Shown here: positions 29,294 to 37,785 of the stretch, one piece after another
Numbering within the stretch: the first letter of the stretch is position 1
Layout of the letters: every line of letters starts with the position of its first letter
Assembly (NCBI GenBank): GCA_018524345.1
Contig: JADQAZ010000002.1
Coordinates: 1-64,000 of the forward strand
Reading direction: 5' to 3'
DNA from: Harenicola maris
GTDB taxonomy: Bacteria > Pseudomonadota > Alphaproteobacteria > Rhodobacterales > Rhodobacteraceae
Length of the DNA stretch: 64,000 bases
Notes under the pieces: model-generated
Seen by the model: only the letters and a program-made list of their open reading frames with translations
What the model was told of the DNA's origin: nothing
The model's database searches: none
Program-made: the position numbers and the translations under genes

Positions 29294-30223
29294 GTGACCC
29301 CCTTGCCCTATGCCCCGAATGCGCGCTTCGCCGACCCCGCCCGATCCAAACCGGAACTCTGGCGCATTCCGGCCGCCACCGCCGTGATGGTGATCATCGC
29401 CTTCCTGCTTCAGGCGCTGTTTGTCTCGCTCCTGCTCACCACATTGATCAACGATACACCCACGACATCCATCATATGGGAGGACGACCCCCTCGGCGCC
29501 TCCTCCACGATGGCGATGCCCTTCGCGGAAACACCGGTTGCACGGCTCGGCCTCCTCGCTGTCTTCGGCACCTTCCTCGTCGGCCTCGCCGTGGCCCTGC
29601 GTGCCCTGCACCAACGCCCCCTCGGCAGCCTGCTGGGCGACAGGCGCTATCTGGCCTCCGACACGATCCGCGTCACCCTCGCCTGCCTGATCCTGATCGG
29701 GCTGCTCGCCGTGCTGCTGCCCTCGCCCGTTGATAACTACCCCAACCCGAACCTCTCCGGCGGGCAATGGGCACTTTTGCTGCTGGCGGGCGTGCCCCTG
29801 ATTGCCCTGCAATCGGGCACGGAGGAGCTCTTCTTTCGCGGCTACCTACAACAACAACTGGCCGCCCGCTTTTCCCACAGGGCGGTCTGCATCGCTGTGC
29901 CCTCGGTCCTGTTCGGACTGGCGCATCTGTCAGAGGTCGCAGGGCCGAATATGTGGCATTTGGCCATCTGGGCTACGGCCTTTGGTCTCGCCGCCGCCGA
30001 CCTCACCGCCCGCACCGGCAATATCGGCGCGGCCCTCGGCATGCATTTCGCCAATAACCTGATCGCCATGCTGCTGATCGCGCCCAAGGGCTACGGCTCC
30101 GGCCTTGCCCTGTGGCACATGGATATCGAAATCTCCGACCCTGCTCTACAAGCGTATTTCCTGCCGCAACTGGCCTCTATTTTCTGCACATGGCTCGCCG
30201 CGCGACTGGCACTGCGGGTCTAA
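29294..30223 (+). CDS. CPBP-family intramembrane glutamic protease, first copy
   Basis: This 309-residue polytopic membrane protein belongs to the CAAX protease/bacteriocin-processing (ABI/CPBP) family. The catalytic motif is EELFFRG (glutamates), with later conserved histidine and asparagine in HFANNL. About eight hydrophobic spans are visible. The start is GTG 29294 with AAGG close upstream. Bacterial members process peptides or confer self-immunity, and most substrates are unknown. The next gene is a second copy with the same core RGYLQQQLAARF, so the pair arose by duplication. Confidence 0.88.
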   Translation: MTPLPYAPNARFADPARSKPELWRIPAATAVMVIIAFLLQALFVSLLLTTLINDTPTTSIIWEDDPLGASSTMAMPFAETPVARLGLLAVFGTFLVGLAVALRALHQRPLGSLLGDRRYLASDTIRVTLACLILIGLLAVLLPSPVDNYPNPNLSGGQWALLLLAGVPLIALQSGTEELFFRGYLQQQLAARFSHRAVCIAVPSVLFGLAHLSEVAGPNMWHLAIWATAFGLAAADLTARTGNIGAALGMHFANNLIAMLLIAPKGYGSGLALWHMDIEISDPALQAYFLPQLASIFCTWLAARLALRV

Positions 30224-30262
30224 TCGGCATAAGAAAACCTATAACCAGTATGGAGGCGCCCC

Positions 30263-31162
30263 GTGCACCGCACCCCCGAGTTCGAGGCCTATATCGCCGA
30301 AGCAAAGGCCCTGCCGCAAATCTGGCGGCTCATCCTTGGCGTCATCATCATCCTGTTTTGCTATATCAGCGGCACCTTGATGATCCTTGGCATCGCGGGC
30401 GGCACTGTGGCGGCGCAAGAGGGCCTCTTTGGCATCCTCCCCTTCATGCAGGATCTGATGCTGGCCAATACGCCGGGGCACCTGATGGTGATGCTCTGCA
30501 CCTTTCTGGGGTTCTTCCTCGGGTCGATCCTCGCGGCGGCGGCCTGCCACTATCGCGGCCCCGGCTCGCTCTTTGGCGATTTTGACGAATGGCTGCGCGG
30601 CTTTCTCGTCGGCATCGTGGTCACGGGGGTGATCCTCGGCGCGCTGACAGCCACCGCCTTCCTCGTCGACCCGCCCGAGCAAATCACCGAATGGTCCACA
30701 TGGCTCAAATGGATGCCACTGGCGATTGTGCTGCTGTTCATCCAGACAGGGGGCGAGGAACTGGTGTTCCGCGGCTACTTGCAACAACAACTCGCCGCCC
30801 GTTTCGCCAGCCGCGCCATCTGGATGTGGATCCCGTCCGTCATCTTCGCCGCGCTGCATTGGAACCCCGACGCAGGGCAAAACCTCACCCTGCTGCTGCT
30901 CTCCACACTCACCTTCGGCCTGATCGCCGCCGACCTGACCGAACGCACAGGAAGCCTCGGCGCCGCCATGGGCATCCACTTCGCCAATAACTTCCTCGCC
31001 CTCTACGTCCTGATCCTCTCGCCGCAGATGCGCGGCATGGCGCTGTTTGCCTCCTCGCAGGACATCGGCGAGGTCGGCATCGTCACCATCGGCCTCGTGG
31101 TCAATATCCTCGCGATTCTGGCCGTCTGGTGGGGCGTGGTGAAGGTGATGGAACGCACCTGA
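30263..31162 (+). CDS. CPBP-family intramembrane glutamic protease, second copy
   Basis: The 299-residue paralogue of the preceding gene also has about eight membrane spans, the catalytic EELVFRGYLQQQLAARF and the distal HFANNFLALY. The GTG start at 30263 is fixed by a strong GGAGG six bases upstream. The two copies share the catalytic core almost unchanged but differ in their N-terminal thirds, suggesting different substrates or partners. The 39-bp spacing indicates one transcript. Confidence 0.88.
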   Translation: MHRTPEFEAYIAEAKALPQIWRLILGVIIILFCYISGTLMILGIAGGTVAAQEGLFGILPFMQDLMLANTPGHLMVMLCTFLGFFLGSILAAAACHYRGPGSLFGDFDEWLRGFLVGIVVTGVILGALTATAFLVDPPEQITEWSTWLKWMPLAIVLLFIQTGGEELVFRGYLQQQLAARFASRAIWMWIPSVIFAALHWNPDAGQNLTLLLLSTLTFGLIAADLTERTGSLGAAMGIHFANNFLALYVLILSPQMRGMALFASSQDIGEVGIVTIGLVVNILAILAVWWGVVKVMERT

Positions 31163-31241
31163 ACAGGCGCCCCGACCGAATGATTGCAATTTATCCGCCC
31201 AAGGCTTACCTCAGGCCCAAGACAACAAAGGCTTGCACACG

Positions 31242-32222
31242 ATGAACTGGATTTCCAACTACGTCCGGCCCACCATCAACTCCCTGTTTTCGCGCCGCGA
31301 GGTGCCGGAAAACCTGTGGACCAAATGCGACGAATGCGGAACCATGCTGTTCCACCGCGAACTGCATGACGCGCAAAACGTCTGCACGAACTGCAACCAC
31401 CACATGGCGATCACCCCGCGCGAACGCTTCACCGCGATGTTCGACGGCGGCATCTTCACCGAGGTCCCCGTGGCCTCCCCGCTGGCCGATCCGCTCCACT
31501 TCCGCGACCAGAAAAAATACCCAGACCGCATGAAGGCGGCGCAAAAGAAAACCGCCGAAACCGACGCCATGCTGGTGGCAGAGGGCGAGATTTTCCGCAC
31601 CCCCATCATCGCAGCGGCGCAGGATTTCTCCTTCATGGGCGGCTCCATGGGCATGTATGTCGGCAACGCCATCGTCGCCGCCGCCACCCGCGCGGTCGAA
31701 CTTGGCCGCCCGCTGGTCCTCTTCTCCGCCGCTGGCGGCGCCCGCATGCAAGAGGGGATCCTCTCCCTGATGCAAATGCCGCGCACCACCGTCGCCGTTG
31801 AAATGCTGCGCGAGGCAAACCTGCCCTATATCGTCGTGCTGACCCACCCCACCACGGGCGGCGTCACGGCCAGCTACGCCATGCTGGGCGATGTGCAAAT
31901 CGCCGAACCCAACGCGCTGATCGGCTTTGCCGGGGCGCGGGTGATCGAACAGACCATCGGGGAAAAACTGCCCGAGGGCTTCCAACGCTCCGAATACCTG
32001 CTGGAACACGGCATGCTTGACCGCGTGACCCACCGCAAGGACCTGAAGGAAGAGCTCGTCACCATCATCCGCATGATGATGCACCTGCCGCCCCCCATCG
32101 CAGGCGACCTGCCCGCCCCGGCCGAAACGCCAGCCGAGGCCCCCGCCACACCGGCACAATCAGCCCCCAAACCCAAAGCCGAGGCAAAGCCCAAGGCCGC
32201 CCCCAAGGGCAAGAAAAAGTGA
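31242..32222 (+). CDS. accD: Acetyl-CoA carboxylase carboxyltransferase subunit beta
   Basis: AccD with AccA transfers the carboxyl group from biotin to acetyl-CoA, the first step of fatty-acid synthesis. The 326-residue protein starts MNWISNYVRP and has the zinc ribbon C29-x2-C32 and C48-x2-C51, then the crotonase-like domain with GGARMQEG and THPTTGGVTASYAMLGD. The end is a low-complexity Pro/Ala/Lys tail (about 290-326). An in-frame TTG at 31233 is less likely. The stop overlaps the folC start as GTGA, the standard accD-folC pair. Confidence 0.96.
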   Translation: MNWISNYVRPTINSLFSRREVPENLWTKCDECGTMLFHRELHDAQNVCTNCNHHMAITPRERFTAMFDGGIFTEVPVASPLADPLHFRDQKKYPDRMKAAQKKTAETDAMLVAEGEIFRTPIIAAAQDFSFMGGSMGMYVGNAIVAAATRAVELGRPLVLFSAAGGARMQEGILSLMQMPRTTVAVEMLREANLPYIVVLTHPTTGGVTASYAMLGDVQIAEPNALIGFAGARVIEQTIGEKLPEGFQRSEYLLEHGMLDRVTHRKDLKEELVTIIRMMMHLPPPIAGDLPAPAETPAEAPATPAQSAPKPKAEAKPKAAPKGKKK

Positions 32223-33511
32223 GCACTCCCAACAGCGCCGCACTCCTTGCGGCGATGATGGCCCTCCACCCGTCGGAAATCGACCTCACGCTTGACCGGT
32301 TGCGCGGCCTTCTGGCCGCCCTCGGCCATCCCGAAACCCGCCTCGCCCCCGTGATCCATATCGCGGGCACCAATGGCAAGGGCTCGACACAGGCGATGAT
32401 CCGCGCCGGCCTCGCCGGGGCCGGCCACCGCGTGCAGGCCTATACCTCGCCCCATCTGGTGCAGTTCCACGAACGCATCCGGCTCGCCGCTGGTGACATC
32501 CCCGAAACCACACTGACTAAGGCACTTCAGGCAACCCTCACCGCCAACGCAGGCGGCGCCATGACCTTCTACGAGGGCACCACCGCCGCCGCCTTCCACG
32601 CCTTCGCCAATGACCCCGCCGACTGGCTCCTGCTGGAGGTCGGCCTCGGCGGCCGCCTCGACGCCACCAATGTCATCGACACCCCCGCCCTCACCGTGAT
32701 CACCCCCGTCGCCATGGACCACATGGACTACCTCGGCGACACGCTGGCCAAGATCGCGGGCGAAAAGGCGGGCATCCTGAAACGCCGCGTGCCCTGCATC
32801 GTCACCCGCCAACAGGACGAGGCGCTGGAGGTCATCGAACACCGCGCCGCCCGCCTCGGCGTGCCCCTGCATGTGCAGGGCCAACACTGGCACGTGACCA
32901 CCGAACAGGGCCGCCTCGTGTTTCAGGACGAAACCGGCCTGCTCGACCTGCCCCTGCCCGCCCTGCGCGGCCCGCATCAAATCGACAACGCAGGCGCCGC
33001 CCTCGCCGCCCTGCGCGTCCTCGGCCAAACCGAACCCGCCTTCGAGGCCGCCGTGACACAGGCCCACTGGCCCGCCCGCATGCAGCGCCTGCCCAAAGGC
33101 GCCCTGACAGACATCGCCCCGCAGGCCGAGCTCTGGCTCGACGGCGGCCATAACCCCGCCGCGGGCCATGCCCTCGCCGAGACCCTCAAGACCCTGCCGC
33201 CGCGCCCCGAAATCCTGATCTGCGCCATGATGGCCGACAAGGACGCCGCAGGCTTCCTCGCCCCCCTCGCCGCTCCGAACCGCCGCCTCATCGCCACCAC
33301 CGTCACCGATGAGCCGCGCTCGATGGCGATCGCCGAACTGGCGAAATCCGCCCAAACCGCGGGCCTGCCCACCAGCCAAAGCCCCTCAATAAGCGCCGCC
33401 CTCACCGCCGCCGCGCGCGAAAACCCCGCCGCAAGGGTGATCTTCTGCGGCTCGCTCTTTCTGGCGGGCGAAGTTCTTGCCACCCACGGAACCGGCGCAA
33501 AACCCGCCTAA
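32219..33511 (+). CDS. folC: Folylpolyglutamate synthase / dihydrofolate synthase
   Basis: FolC adds glutamate to dihydropteroate and then extends polyglutamate tails on folates. The 430-residue Mur-ligase-fold protein has the ATP loop GTNGKGST (about 45-52), the folate-binding YTSPHLVQFHERIR, and EVGLGGRLDATNV. The C-terminal LDGGHNPAAG motif is intact. It starts at GTG 32219, overlapping accD by 4 bp, so it is translationally coupled. Confidence 0.95.
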   Translation: MSTPNSAALLAAMMALHPSEIDLTLDRLRGLLAALGHPETRLAPVIHIAGTNGKGSTQAMIRAGLAGAGHRVQAYTSPHLVQFHERIRLAAGDIPETTLTKALQATLTANAGGAMTFYEGTTAAAFHAFANDPADWLLLEVGLGGRLDATNVIDTPALTVITPVAMDHMDYLGDTLAKIAGEKAGILKRRVPCIVTRQQDEALEVIEHRAARLGVPLHVQGQHWHVTTEQGRLVFQDETGLLDLPLPALRGPHQIDNAGAALAALRVLGQTEPAFEAAVTQAHWPARMQRLPKGALTDIAPQAELWLDGGHNPAAGHALAETLKTLPPRPEILICAMMADKDAAGFLAPLAAPNRRLIATTVTDEPRSMAIAELAKSAQTAGLPTSQSPSISAALTAAARENPAARVIFCGSLFLAGEVLATHGTGAKPA

Positions 33512-33601
33512 GGCCAAGGCCTGCAACACCAATTCCAACCGCCCCCGGCCAAAAACCCGATTCCGCCGCGTGAAAACCGACAAAAAACGAATCACCCCGC
33601 C

Positions 33602-33630
33602 TTGACAGGGAATCACCCAGTCCACTAAGT
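33602..33630 (+). promoter_or_regulatory. Candidate sigma-70-type promoter
   Basis: A perfect -35 TTGACA (33602-33607) is followed after 17 bp by CTAAGT (33625-33630), a moderate -10. It lies 87 bp before the rhodanese-like gene in a 205-bp intergenic region after folC that otherwise shows no gene. This is a pattern match only. Confidence 0.45.
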
Positions 33631-33716
33631 TTTGTGGCACAAAGCGGGTTTTCGCCAAGGTCTTGGGCTGCCACCAAGACGGTTTTCAGGCGGCAACCCA
33701 TGCCGGGGGGCGCATT

Positions 33717-34343
33717 ATGAACAAATATTTTCTTTCCACCGCCATGGCGGTCATGCTCACCACAGGTGCTTCGGCACAGAGCCTGAACCTGACGCCGGAC
33801 GAAGGCACCCGAAAGTTCCTCTTCAACGGTCAAACCATGGTCGTCTCGCGCAAGGACGCAGGCAACAGCAACCTGACCCTCGCCTTGGCAGAGGCCTCCA
33901 AGGATTGCCCGCCAAACTGCCTCGTACCGATGACCGTCGCCACAGGCGTCGACACTCTGGGCGAAATCGAACTGCTCGATTTCCTCTCGACACAGGTTTC
34001 CAGCGGCACGGGCCTTCTGATCGACGCCCGCACACCCGAATGGCGCAAACAGGGCTTCCTGCCCGCCTCCATCAATATCCCGACAGAGGCGCTGAACCCG
34101 GGCAATGCCTACCGCAACGACATCCTCGCCGCCCTCGGCGCGGGCCAAACCTCAACCGGCTGGGATTTCTCTCAGGCCTATGATCTGGCGATCTACGCCA
34201 ATGGCCCCTGGCAACAGGACGGCGCGGCCCTGATCAACAGCTTGCTGGAGGTCGGCTATCCGGCGTCCAAGCTGAAATTCTATCGCGGCGGCTTGCACGC
34301 ATGGGCCCTTCAGGGCCTGACCATCCTTCAACCTCAAAGCTAA
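33717..34343 (+). CDS. Exported rhodanese-like protein lacking the catalytic cysteine
   Basis: The 208-residue protein has a signal peptide (about 1-21, MNKYFLSTAMAVML...GASA) and one rhodanese fold, recognised by GLLIDARTPEWRKQGFLPASINIP and the terminal FYRGGLHAWALQGL. Where active rhodaneses have YCxxGxRS, it has IYANGPWQQDGA, so the nucleophilic cysteine is replaced by alanine. A CPPNC pair near 65 may form a disulfide. It resembles the PQQ-associated CXXCW branch in keeping the Trp. A binding or structural role in the periplasm is more likely than sulfur transfer. It is followed 16 bp later by a LysM protein. Confidence 0.82.
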   Translation: MNKYFLSTAMAVMLTTGASAQSLNLTPDEGTRKFLFNGQTMVVSRKDAGNSNLTLALAEASKDCPPNCLVPMTVATGVDTLGEIELLDFLSTQVSSGTGLLIDARTPEWRKQGFLPASINIPTEALNPGNAYRNDILAALGAGQTSTGWDFSQAYDLAIYANGPWQQDGAALINSLLEVGYPASKLKFYRGGLHAWALQGLTILQPQS

Positions 34344-34359
34344 AGAAACGGACCGCGCA

Positions 34360-35454
34360 ATGGGCGAATCGAGCAGCGTCGGAAAATCCCTCCTCGTAGG
34401 CGGGCTGGCTTTCGCAGTTGGCAGCTTGCTAACTCTTCAACTTGTGGGCCCCAAGGTGCCCAAACCGGAACCCCGCTTCGTCGATGCGGTCCTCACCCCC
34501 GCCCCGGCGGCAGAAGAAGACAGCGCCCCAGTGGTCGCCGAGGCTCCAGCCCCCGAACCCGTGGTCGCGCCTGTGGCCGTCGCCAAGATCGAGGCCGAGC
34601 CAAAGCCAACCCCCGGCAAGCCCGCCTCCCCCGTCGATCTGCAAAACCTCGTCGCCAAGGCCGCGCCCTCTCCGGCCACGCCCCTGACGCCAACGCCCGA
34701 GATCGCCGCCCTGACCGAGGAGGCAAACCCCTTCATCGCCGCAGACATCGATAAACGCGCCGACAGCGCGCAAATCTCCGGCCTCGCCCAAGACCCCGCC
34801 ATCGCTCTGGCCAATGTCACATCGCCCGTGCGCGCGCAGGTGCTCAAAAGCATCAAGCCCAAACCCCGCGCCAGCGCCGCCTCCGCCCCCGTGCAAGCGC
34901 CGGTGGCAGAGGAGCCTGTGATCGAAGTCACCAAAGCCGAGGCAAACCCCCTTCTGGCCCTGCAATCGGCTGTGAACCTCGCCGCCGATCCCGCCACCGG
35001 GGCGGATGAGACAGAGGACACGCAGGCCATGGTCACCGCCAAGGTCGTGCGCGCCGTAAACTCCGGCCAGACGGACGAGGAAATCGCCGCCATCATCGAC
35101 AGCGCCCTGACCATGGGCCAGATCACAGCCCCCGCTGCCGTGTTCCAAACCGGCGGCGGCGTGGACACACGCTCGCTTCTGATCACCTTGGTCGAACAGG
35201 CCGTCGACGGCGGCTCGACCGAGGCCGAAACAGCCGCCACCCGCCTTGTCAGCGCAAATGCCGCCCCCATCGCGGCGCGGCCCACAGGGCGGCCCACATA
35301 TTACGTGGTTCAAATGGGCGACAGCCTCGCCTCTATCTCCTACCGCTACTACGGCTCGACAGAGGACTACGTGAAAATCTTTCAGGCCAATACCGGCACG
35401 ATCCAGAACCCATCCCAGATCTACGTGGGGCAACGACTAAGAATTCCGGGTTAA
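34360..35454 (+). CDS. Membrane-anchored LysM-domain protein
   Basis: This 364-residue protein has a single N-terminal hydrophobic span (about 9-30), a long Pro/Ala/Glu-rich low-complexity linker (about 35-290), and a C-terminal LysM domain (YYVVQMGDSLASISYRYYGS...YVGQRLRIPG, about 312-363) that binds peptidoglycan. The arrangement suggests an inner-membrane anchor reaching the cell wall. It follows the inactive rhodanese by 16 bp, so the two probably work together. The 3' end is convergent with zapE and overlaps it by 4 bp. Confidence 0.85.
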   Translation: MGESSSVGKSLLVGGLAFAVGSLLTLQLVGPKVPKPEPRFVDAVLTPAPAAEEDSAPVVAEAPAPEPVVAPVAVAKIEAEPKPTPGKPASPVDLQNLVAKAAPSPATPLTPTPEIAALTEEANPFIAADIDKRADSAQISGLAQDPAIALANVTSPVRAQVLKSIKPKPRASAASAPVQAPVAEEPVIEVTKAEANPLLALQSAVNLAADPATGADETEDTQAMVTAKVVRAVNSGQTDEEIAAIIDSALTMGQITAPAAVFQTGGGVDTRSLLITLVEQAVDGGSTEAETAATRLVSANAAPIAARPTGRPTYYVVQMGDSLASISYRYYGSTEDYVKIFQANTGTIQNPSQIYVGQRLRIPG

Positions 35455-36545
35455 TCGGAACCCTCTCTGCCCCAATCAGCCGCCTGCATCTCCAGCAGGC
35501 GGCTCGCGGTTCGCTCGAACTCAAAGCTACCCTCCCCCTCCAGATACAGCATCTCCGGCTCCGCCGCAGCAGAGGCAATCAGGCGCACCCGCCCCTCGTA
35601 AAGCGTATCCACCAGCGTCACAAACCGCTTCGCCTCGTTGAAATTACTGCGCCCGAGCGCGGGAATATCATCAAGGATCAACACCCGAACCGCCCCGGCC
35701 AAGGCCAGATAATCCCCCGGCCCAAGGGGCTGTCCGCACAGGTCATAGAACCCCGCCCGCGCCACGCCGTTGTGAAACAGCGGCAGCTTCAACTGCCGCC
35801 CCTTCACATGCAGGACCAGCCCCTCTGACTGCCCGCCGGTCAGGTCCTGCCAAATCTCGTCCAAAGCCGCCCGCGCCTCGCGCCGGTTGCCGGAAAAATA
35901 CACCTGCGACCCGCTCAAACGATCCCGGCGATAATCCGTCTCCGACCCGATCCGGTGCACCTCCAACCCGCCTTCCAGCAGGTCAATAAACGGCAGGAAA
36001 ATCGCCCGGTTCAGCCCGTCTTTATACAGGTCCTTCGGGGGCCGGTTCGATGTGGTCACAATCGCCATGCCGCCCGCGAAAAACCGTTCAAACAACCGCC
36101 CCACGATCATCGCATCGGCAATATCGGTGATTTGCATCTCGTCCAGACACAGCAGCCGAACCTCCGCCAATACCGCATCGGCCACGGGCACAAGAGCATC
36201 CTCGACGTCGGTCTTGCGCGCCTCATGCAGGGCGCTGTGGATGTCTTGCATAAAGGCATGGAAATGCACCCGCCGCTTCTGCGGCTCCTCGGCGGCGGCA
36301 AAGAACATATCCATCAACATGGATTTGCCGCGCCCGACCCCGCCCCACAGATACAGCCCGCGCACCGGCTCGGGCTTGCTCCGGTCCAGCCATGATCGCA
36401 GGCCCCGTTTCTTGGGGGCCGCCTGCGCCGCAATGCGCCCCTGCATCGCTTCCAGCAGACGCACCGCCTCGGCCTGCCCCGCATCGGGGCGCAGCTCTTT
36501 GGCGGCAACGGCGCTCTCGTATTTCTCGGTAAGGCTCTTGCTCAT
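35451..36545 (-). CDS. zapE: AFG1/ZapE-family cell-division ATPase
   Basis: ZapE is an AAA-like ATPase. The E. coli protein acts on FtsZ rings, and mitochondrial AFG1 assists protein turnover. The 364-residue product has Walker A GGVGRGKSMLMD and Walker B LLCLDEMQITD, followed by a sensor SNRPP. Start ATG 36545 (MSKSLTEKY) is used, with a GTG two codons upstream also possible. The end overlaps the convergent LysM gene. Confidence 0.92.
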   Translation of the reverse strand: MSKSLTEKYESAVAAKELRPDAGQAEAVRLLEAMQGRIAAQAAPKKRGLRSWLDRSKPEPVRGLYLWGGVGRGKSMLMDMFFAAAEEPQKRRVHFHAFMQDIHSALHEARKTDVEDALVPVADAVLAEVRLLCLDEMQITDIADAMIVGRLFERFFAGGMAIVTTSNRPPKDLYKDGLNRAIFLPFIDLLEGGLEVHRIGSETDYRRDRLSGSQVYFSGNRREARAALDEIWQDLTGGQSEGLVLHVKGRQLKLPLFHNGVARAGFYDLCGQPLGPGDYLALAGAVRVLILDDIPALGRSNFNEAKRFVTLVDTLYEGRVRLIASAAAEPEMLYLEGEGSFEFERTASRLLEMQAADWGREGSD

Positions 36546-36596
36546 GGGCACAGTTGCTACCCGCCCCCGCAGCGGAAGAAAAGCCGCAACAACAGC

Positions 36597-37547
36597 CTAG
36601 CGGCAGTAGGTTCCCACCTGCACCGCGCCGCCGTTGGTCACAGTGCGCGTGGTGTAGTCAAAACACCCCTCCTGCGCCGCAGGCGCATAGCGGATGAAAT
36701 ACCCCTCCCCCTGATAGGTGTAATCCATAGACCGGTTGCCCAGGGCATCCTCGGTGAACACCAAATCCTCAACCCCGCCGCGCGGCGGCTCCCCGGGCGC
36801 GGCCCCGCCGCCATCCGCCGCCTCCAGCGGACGCACCCGCGGCAAGCGGTCAAAATCGGCCACCTCGCCCATCAGGCACTGCACGATATAGGGCGCCTCG
36901 GCCGAGGTGTGATAACGATAGCCAAACACCTCATCCACCTGCCCGTTGCAAACATCCAGATCACCCGCGCCAATCGCGCTACCGTCCGGGTTCCTATCGC
37001 CATAAATCGGAAACCCGTCAAAGGCCCAGCCGATGATCGGGTTTTCCTCACGGTTCTCCATCGCCGCAATCATACATGTCGGCGTCACGTGGTAGTGGTA
37101 ATCATCCCCCCGCCCCGCATGACCACCGCAAACATCCAGCTGCTGCGTAAGCAGCGTGTCATGCTGCGCCTGATGATGGGCCAAATCCGCCTGGCTCATC
37201 TCGCCGCCGCCGGTGTAATCGTAAATCGGCACCCCGTTCACCGCCACACCAAGGGCCGCATCCCGCGTCAAGGGACTCTGCCCCAACACAGGCTCAAGCA
37301 GGATCGGCGCCCCGTAATCGGCAGGCACAGGCACCTGCTCGTTGGTGGCCACAATCCCCGTCATCTTCTCATGATCGGGATAGGTGTCAGAGCGTATCAC
37401 CGCATGCCCGCCCTCGCATGTCACGGTGACAGAGCCGCCAAACCCCGCCTCGGCAACAGAGGCCATAACAGCGGCGCAGTGATCCTCATGGGCGGCGGCA
37501 GGCCCCGCCAGACAAAGCGCGAAAGCGACGAAACCTACACGCATCAT
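36597..37547 (-). CDS. Exported YHYH-domain protein
   Basis: The 316-residue secreted or periplasmic protein has a signal peptide (about 1-19, ending GPAAA). It carries the YHYH motif (DDYHYHVTPTC) and related His/Tyr/Cys segments (IIGWAFDGFPIYGDR, FGYRYHTSAEAPYIVQC). The family is widespread but of unknown function. The histidine clusters suggest metal binding, which is an inference. Start ATG 37547 is the first of two adjacent ATGs. The distance to zapE is 51 bp on the same strand. Confidence 0.82.
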   Translation of the reverse strand: MMRVGFVAFALCLAGPAAAHEDHCAAVMASVAEAGFGGSVTVTCEGGHAVIRSDTYPDHEKMTGIVATNEQVPVPADYGAPILLEPVLGQSPLTRDAALGVAVNGVPIYDYTGGGEMSQADLAHHQAQHDTLLTQQLDVCGGHAGRGDDYHYHVTPTCMIAAMENREENPIIGWAFDGFPIYGDRNPDGSAIGAGDLDVCNGQVDEVFGYRYHTSAEAPYIVQCLMGEVADFDRLPRVRPLEAADGGGAAPGEPPRGGVEDLVFTEDALGNRSMDYTYQGEGYFIRYAPAAQEGCFDYTTRTVTNGGAVQVGTYCR

Positions 37548-37785
37548 TGCACCGTAATCCGGCACAACACCGTATCGCTCTGCGCAAGAGCGGGGGCAAA
37601 CAGAGCAAAGGCGGCGGGGCGAAGCATGGCAAAATCCTAACTGATGTGTGCTTAATAAAACGTATCACCCCCCGCCTTCCGTCGCAAAAACCGCCAGCTA
37701 AAACCAGAAACATCACCAAGGCTTGAGCCAAGGCATCACAACTTCTCATTTGACCACGCGCCCCATCTGGGCCAGCACTGTGCCC

